Shown in pieces: positions 58,228 to 64,000 of a DNA stretch of 64,000 nucleotides. Positions within the stretch are counted from its first letter, which is position 1. Every line of letters starts with the position of its first letter. Made by a program: the position numbers and the translations under genes. The DNA comes from Armigeres subalbatus (lineage: Eukaryota > Arthropoda > Insecta > Diptera > Culicidae). Under the pieces are notes generated by a model. The model made no database searches. It saw nothing but the letters and a program-made list of their open reading frames with translations, and was not told the DNA's origin. The stretch covers positions 128,463,822 through 128,527,821 of the forward strand of contig NC_085141.1 in assembly GCF_024139115.2 (NCBI RefSeq). The letters run 5' to 3'.

Positions 58228-60377
58228 GCATGGGCGTAGCCGGGATTTCGAGAACGGGGGGGCAACTTTTTTGGTCTTCTAAATCGTAGTTTTATAAGAA
58301 CACATAAATATAAACACATGAAACCAAATCGAAACAATAATGGATTTAAAAATGCGTGATTTATTGCTCTTCAGATATTTGTAAATAAAGTGAGAAAAAT
58401 ATCAACGAACTTAGTATCCAGAAATATATTATTTCTAACAATAGCTATAACAATTATTATAAAAATCCTGCATTCTTCCATAAGTTTAAGAAAACTAGAA
58501 CCATACATTTGAATTTCTAAATAAATCCTCTCTGAAATAATATTTATTATAAAATAGGCAGAAAAATCAACATGCAAGCTTTCTCCAGGAATTCCTTCGA
58601 CAATTGCTCCTGGCATTCTATCCGAAATTCTATCAGGGATTCTTTAGGAATGCCTCCAGAAACTTCTTCGGCAATGTCTTAAGGAATTGCACCATAAATT
58701 TTGCCGGGAATTGATCCGAAAATTCCACCATTATTTACTCCAAGAAAATCTTCACGAACTTCTTTATAAGTTCTGCAGAATTCCCTGCAATAATTCAAAT
58801 AATTTCGTGCTGTTTCCCATATTTTTTCTTGAGAAACTGCCCCGTGGAATTCCTAAGAATATTCCGTGGAAATTCCGCAGAATTACCAGTAAACATTCCT
58901 GAGAATTTCACGAAAAATCTTCGAATTTCTTGTGTAATTTCCATAAAATTTTCCGTGAATTGTTTCGAATAACTTCTTGTGAAAATTTCAACGAATTTCC
59001 CCAGGAATTCCACCGGAAATTTATACAAATCGAAAATGAAATCAACAATAGAATTTTCGGACGAATTCCTAGATTAATTCGCAATGAAATCCTGAAAGAA
59101 TTCGGTGGAAACTTCAAGATTTCCACTGGGAGATCCTCCAGGAGTTTCTCCGAAAATTCCTCCGGGAATTCTTCCAGGAGTTCCACCGGCATTTCCACCA
59201 AGAATTTCTCTAGGATTTCCTTCGAGAATTTTTCCGGTAGTTCTATCGGCAGCTCTTCTGAAAATTCTTCCGGGAATTTCGGCAGAATTGGAATTTATTT
59301 AGGCTTCTTCAGGAATTTATATAGATTTTCCACCAGAAGCTCCTCCGAGAATTTCTCTGGGAGCTCCTCAGGGAATTCTCCGGGAGGTCCTCTGATGATG
59401 ATGATGGTCCAGCAACAAACCCTAACAAAGGTTTCAGCTAGACGAGATTTGTCTATAAGATGAATTCTCTTGTTTCCGAGAATGCTTCTGGTAGTTTCTC
59501 CGGGGTTCCTTTGAAAATTCTCCCGGAAGTTTCTTCAGAAATTCTTCCAGAAAATTCCTTCGAGAGTTCCTCCGGGAATTCCACCAGCAACTCACGCGGG
59601 AGTTCCACCAGAAGCTATTCCAGGAAATTATTCAGCCTTTTTTTCAGGAAATCATTTAGGCTTTCTTCAGAAATTAAGCTGGAAATTCCTCCCGATGTTC
59701 TCTGGGAGCTCACCCGGGAGGTCCTCTAGGAATTCTTCTAGGAGTTCCTCCTGAAATTCCTCTGGGAGTTCTTACGGGAGATCTTACGGGAGCTCCTCCG
59801 GCAGTTCCTTCGGGAATTCCTCCGGGAGATCTACGAGCAGTTTCTACGAGAATCCCTTCGGGAGTTTCATCGGCAGTTTCTCCGGGTGTTTCTCTGAAAA
59901 GGAACTCCCAGAGTAATTTCCGGAGGAACTCCCGGGGGATTTTCTATAGGAATTCCCGGAGAAATTATCAGAGGAATTCTCGGAGGAACTGCCGGTGGAA
60001 CTTCTGGAGGAATTTATTGAAGAACTACAGGAAGAATTTCCAGAGGAAATCCTGGAGGAACTCTCGTAAGAATTCTAGGATGAACTTCCGTAAGAATTCC
60101 AGGAGGAACTCCTGGAAGAATTCTTAAAAGAACCTCCCGGAGGAATTCCCGTAAGAACTCCCAGAGAAATTCTCCGAGGAACTTCTGGAGGAATTTGTAT
60201 ATAAATGCCTAAAGAAATGCTAAATGAATTCCTGGAAGAAAGCCTGATTGAATTCCCGAAGGAACTACTGGTGGAACTTCAGAGGAACATCCGGTGGAAT
60301 ACCCCGGAGGAAGAGAAAAAATATTTCTAGAGGAACTTCCGAAATCCCTTTTCCCGTGAATTATTATTATTATTTAA

Positions 60378-61772
60378 TCAGACTAAGGCCGAAGTGGCCT
60401 GTGCGGTATATAAGAGTCTTCTCCATTCGGCTCGGTCCATGGCTACACGTCGCCAACCACGCAGTCTACGGAAGGTCCGCAAGTCATCTTCCACCTGATC
60501 GATCCACCTTGCCCGCTGCGCACCTCGCCTTCTTGTGCCCGTCGGATCGTTGTCGAGAACCATTTTCACCGGGTTACTGTCCGACATTCTAGCTACGTGC
60601 CCGGCCCATCGCAGTCGTCCGATTTTCGCGGTGTGAACGATGGATGGTTCTCCCAACAGCTGATGCAATTCGTGGTTCATTCGCCTCCTCCACGTACCGT
60701 CCGCCATCTGCACCCCACCATAGATGGTACGCAGCACTTTCCTTTCGAAAACTCCAAGTGCGCGTTGGTCCTCCACGAGCATCGTCCAGGTCTCGTGTCC
60801 GTAGAGGACTACCGGTCTAATTAGCGTTTTGTAGATTGTCAGTTTGGTACGGCGGCGAACTCTATTCGATCGGAGCGTCTTGCGGAGTCCAAAGTACGTA
60901 CGATTTCCAGCCACTATGCGTCTCCGAATTTCTCTGCTGGTGTCATTTTCGGCAGTCACCAGTGAGCCCAAGTACACAAATTCTTCTACCACCTCGATTT
61001 CGTCACCACCGATGCAAACTCGCGGTGGGTGGCTCACATTGTCTTCTCTTGAACCTCTTCCTATCATGTACTTCGTCTTCGACGTGTTGATGACTAGTCC
61101 GATCCGCTTAGCTTCCCTCTTCAGTCTGATGTAGGCTTCCTCCATCTTCTCAAAGTTACGTGCCATAATATCTATGTCGTCAGCGAAACCAAATAGCTGG
61201 ACGGACTTATTGAAAATTGTACCACTCGTGTTAATCCTTGCTCTTCGTATTACCCCTTCCAAAGCGATGTTGAATAGCAAACACGAAAGACCATCACCTT
61301 GCCGTAACCCTCTGCGCGTTTCAGAAGGGACTCGAGAATGCCCTGAAACTCGAACTACGCACATCACCCGATCCATCGTCGCTTTGATCAACCGTGTCAG
61401 TTTATCCGGAAAACCGTGTTCGTGCATTAGCTGCCATAGCTGGTCCCGATCGATTGTATCATATGCGGCTTTGAAGTCGATGAATAGATGATGTGTGGGC
61501 ACGTTGTATTCGCGGCATTTCTGCAGTACTTGGCGAATGGCGAACACCTGGTCCGTTGTGGAGCGTTCGCCCATAAAACCCGCCTGGTACTGCCCCACGA
61601 ACTCCCTTGCAGTTGGTGCTAGTCGACGGCATAAAATTTGGGAGAGTACCTTGTAGGCGGCGTTCAGCAATGTGATTGCGCGGTAGTTGCTACAATCCAG
61701 CTTATCGCCCTTTTGTAGATGGGACAAACGACACCTTCCATCCACTCCTGCGGCAAAACTTCCTCCTCCCAA
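60378..61772 (-). pseudogene. RTE-clade reverse transcriptase, long intact segment
   Basis: A 464-codon ORF holds most of the reverse transcriptase. CSNYRAITLLNAAYKVLSQI lies near residue 27, GFMGERSTTDQVFAIRQVL near 65 and motif A LFIDFKAAYDT at ~96-106. Motif B RRGLRQGDGLSCLLFNIA follows at ~153-170 and motif C FADDIDI at 196-202. The C-terminal domain has RLRWAGHVARMSDSNPVKMV and RGAQRARWIDQVEDDL. The polymerase catalytic aspartates are intact. The frame upstream (CPIYKRA) is lost by a shift near 61712, so no full-length protein can be made. The reading start is an arbitrary in-frame methionine beyond the shift. Confidence 0.9.
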
Positions 61773-62985
61773 ATCTTGGTAATGACCCAGTGCAGCGCTC
61801 TAGCCAGTGCCTCACCACCGTGTTTAAACAGCTCTCCTGGTAGTTGGTCAACCCCAGGGGCTTTGTTGTTCTTCAGCCGGCCAATCTCCTCCTGGATTTC
61901 CTGGAGATCCGGAGCCGGTAGAATTATGTCCTGCACGCGTTCTCCCAGGTCCATCACCATACCGCCATCTTCGTCTGCCACATCGCCATTCAGGTGTTCT
62001 TCGTAGTGCTGCCGCCACCTTTGTATCACCTCACGCTCGTTCGTAAGAAGGTTCCCGTTTATGTCCTTACACATATCAGGCTGTGGCACGTGGCCCTTAC
62101 GTGAACGGTTTAACTTCTCATAGAACTTTCGTGTGTTATTAGCGCGGTACAGTTGCTCCGTTTCTTCACGGTCTCGATCTTCCTGCTGGCGCTTTTTCCT
62201 CCGGAAAATCGAGTTTTGTCTGTTCCGCGCCTGTTTATATCGTGCCTCGTTCGCCCTCGTGCGGTGTTGCAGCAATCTCGCCCATGCTGCATTCTTCTCT
62301 TCCACTAACTGCTCACATTCGCCGTCATACCAGTCGTTTCTCTGATCCGGGGCACCGTGCCAAGTGCAGCGGTTGCGGTGCTACCAATGGCGGATCGAAT
62401 ATCTCTCCAGCCATCTTCAAGAGACGCTGCGCCTAGCTGCTCTTCCGTTGGAAGTGCCACTTCCAGCTGCTGCGCGTATTCTTGGGCTAGTCTACCATCT
62501 TGTAGCCGCCCAATGTTAAGCCGCGGCGTCCGACTTCGACGCGTGTTGTACACCGTCGAGAGTTTTGAGCGCAGGCATACTGCAACGAGGTAGTGGTCGG
62601 ATTCAATATTCGCACTGCAGTAAGTGCGGACGTTCGTGATGTCGGAGAAGAATTTACCGTCGATTAGAACGTGGTCGATTTGGTTTTCCATTTCTTGGTT
62701 AGGTGATCTTCATGTGGCCTTGTGGATATTTTTGCGGGAATGGAGGTGCTTCGGACTACCTGCGAAGTTTATGCATCGTTGGCCGTTGTCATTCGATACG
62801 GTGTGAAGACTATCCAGTCCGATGACCGGTCTATACATTCCTCCTTCCTACTTGTGCGTTCATGTCACCGATGACGATTTTGACGTCCGCAGTGGGCATC
62901 CATCGTATGTCTGCTCCAGCTGTGCGTAGAACGCTTCTTTCTCGTCGTCGGGTCTCCCTTCGTGTGGGCAGTGCACGTTCGATGA
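61713..62985 (-). pseudogene. RTE-clade endonuclease remnant and linker, frameshifted
   Basis: Three successive frames carry the upstream protein. The first is an endonuclease piece (VIGDMNAQVGR), then QIDHVLIDGKFFSDITNVRT with SDHYLVAV, the typical C-terminal end of an APE-type endonuclease. A stop separates these (TGA near 62708). The linker with KFYEKLNRSRKGHVPQPDMC and NGNLLTNEREVIQRWRQHYE follows after a shift near 62335. The first part of the endonuclease, including its early catalytic residues, is missing through 5' truncation. Confidence 0.85.
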
Positions 62986-63629
62986 TTTCCCGTGAAATTC
63001 CTGCCAAATATCCTCCAGGAATTCCCTGTGAAGTTCCTGGAGGTATTACCGGAGAATTTGTTGGAAAAACTTCTGGAAGAACTCCCGGAGGAACTCCCAC
63101 AAGCACTTCCGGAGGAATTCCCACATGGAAGTCCTGAAATAATTCTTAGAGAAGTTCCTAAAGGAATTTCCGAAAAAATATCTGAAGGAATTCCCAGAAA
63201 AATACCAGGAGGAATTAATGCAGAAATTCCCAGATGAAATCCTGAAAGTGTTCCCAGATAAATTGCTGAAGAAAATCCCTGCGGATTGAATTTTTTCGAA
63301 GAATTTTCTGGAAGAACTCTTGGCAGATATCCGAGTTAATTCCGAGTGAAGTCCGGAAGGAATTCTAGTACACTTCCGCGGAAAATCTCCCGGAGAAATT
63401 CCTGGAGAAGTACCTGAAGAAACTCCCGAAAAAATACCTGTAAGAATTTCTGGGTATTTCCCCAAATTGGACGAATTCCAGGAGAAATTCATGAAGTTAT
63501 TTCTAGAGGATTTCTTGAAGGATATTCTGAAGTAATTGCGAAAAGAATTCCAGATTGGAATGCTAGAGGATTTCGCTATTGAATGTTTGGAGGTATTCCC
63601 GGAAAATTTCCAGGAAGTAATCTCGGAGG

Positions 63630-63913
63630 GGCCCTCTTTAGCCGTGCGGTAAGACGCGCGGCTACAAAGCAAGACCATGCTGAGGGTGGCTGGGATCGAT
63701 GCCCGGTGCCAGTCTAGACAATTTTCGGATTGGAAATTGTCTCGACTTCCCTGGGCATAAAAGTATCATCGTGTTAGCCTCATGATATACGAATGCAAAA
63801 ATGGTAACTTGGCTTAGAAACCTCGCAGTTAATAACTGTGGAAGTGCTTAATGAACACTAAGCTGCGAGGCAGCTCTGTCCCAGTGTGGGGATGTAATGC
63901 CAATAAGAAGAAG
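63630..63913 (+). mobile_element. Feilai-type SINE, complete, with 11-bp TSD
   Basis: Nearly the same as 26261-26554 from GGCCCTC..TTAGCCGTGCGG through CTGCGAGGC to GATGTAATGCCAATAAGAAG. The B box is mutated (GGATCGATGCC instead of GGTTCGATTCC). AATCTCGGAGG flanks it (63619-63629, 63914-63924), placing the insertion inside the GGAATTCC minisatellite. Confidence 0.92.
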
Positions 63914-64000
63914 AATCTCGGAGGAATTAAAGTTCCTAGAAGAATTTCCGAAGGAATTTCTTATAGATTTACAAGTCAAATTATGGAGCTAAATCGGAGG

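Larger units (their letters stand above)
60361..62985 (-). mobile_element. 5'-truncated RTE-clade LINE, copy B, with 11-bp TSD
   Basis: The element lies between two copies of TTTCCCGTGAA (60350-60360, 62986-62996). Its 3' end (left edge) is an ATT-repeat tail, as expected for RTE elements. Its 5' end is cut inside the endonuclease domain (KIVIGDMNAQVGR remains). No ORF1 is present, as usual for RTE. Confidence 0.92.
58228..64000. mobile_element. Decayed foldback element of the GGAATTCC minisatellite family
   Basis: From about 58580 to 59890 the plus strand carries degenerate AATTCCTCCGGGAATTC-type words. From 59890 onward the complement orientation (GGAATTCCCGGAGGAACTCC) runs to 60360, resuming at 62986-63629 and 63925-64000 after later insertions. 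The orientation switch matches the design of 4377-7801. ATGGGCGTAGCCGGGATTTC at 58230 may be an outer end. The right end lies outside the window. ORFs of 177-210 codons through it are repeat translations. Confidence 0.7.

Overview
This window looks like mosquito DNA, most likely Aedes. The strongest pointer is a tRNA-related SINE whose internal pol III boxes, body and (GAA)n tail match what I know of the Aedes Feilai family (two complete copies, one fragment). AT-rich intergenic DNA packed with nested MITEs, R1- and RTE-clade LINEs and foldback elements also fits an Aedes genome. I see no complete host gene. The only host-gene material I can support is a decayed, intronless copy of the protein phosphatase 4 catalytic subunit (33.8-34.7 kb) and one possible first coding exon (10408-10518).

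Layout. 0-4.3 kb: a perfect 74-bp palindrome, several MITEs, a pogo-like element with a pyrimidine-rich repeat nested in it, a 449-bp foldback element and a pair of 100-bp direct repeats. 4.4-7.8 kb: a 3.4-kb foldback element whose core is about 70 copies of a 24-bp unit. 11.4-12.1 kb: two adjacent TA-flanked MITEs. 13.7-16.6 kb: a 2.9-kb long inverted repeat with 1.3-kb arms. 18.8-24.3 kb: MITEs around a minus-strand R1-clade retrotransposon that has a tandem-repeat 5' region, a MITE cleanly inserted in ORF1 and a deleted endonuclease. 25.6-26.6 kb: a possible ORF1-like fragment and a complete SINE with target-site duplication (TSD). 26.6-32.5 kb: mostly unassigned. 32.5-34.7 kb: a hAT-like MITE, an inverted pair of another tRNA-derived repeat and the PP4 retropseudogene. 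35.7-37.4 kb: a truncated RTE-clade LINE.

40.3-45.5 kb: a 5.2-kb TTAA-flanked insertion that splits a dispersed repeat; an uninterrupted relative of that repeat lies at 17.1 kb. The insertion carries two head-to-head arrays of a shared ~132-bp monomer. 45.9-46.8 kb: three nested insertions. 49.8-50.6 kb: a TA-flanked MITE. 52.3-55.4 kb: two decayed RTE-clade pieces. 55.4-57.5 kb: simple-sequence and inverted minisatellite elements plus a hammerhead-like motif. 58.2-64.0 kb: a decayed relative of the 4.4-kb foldback family, itself hit by an RTE LINE (11-bp TSD) and a SINE (11-bp TSD).

Nothing here forms an operon or pathway. The story is nesting and decay of mobile DNA, with several insertions resolvable to the base from their TSDs. 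The most unusual items are the two foldback elements built on a GGAATTCC-type minisatellite, and the TTAA-flanked insertion with inverted satellite arrays and a paralogous empty site. All coordinates were read by eye; similarity levels are estimates and no database search was run.
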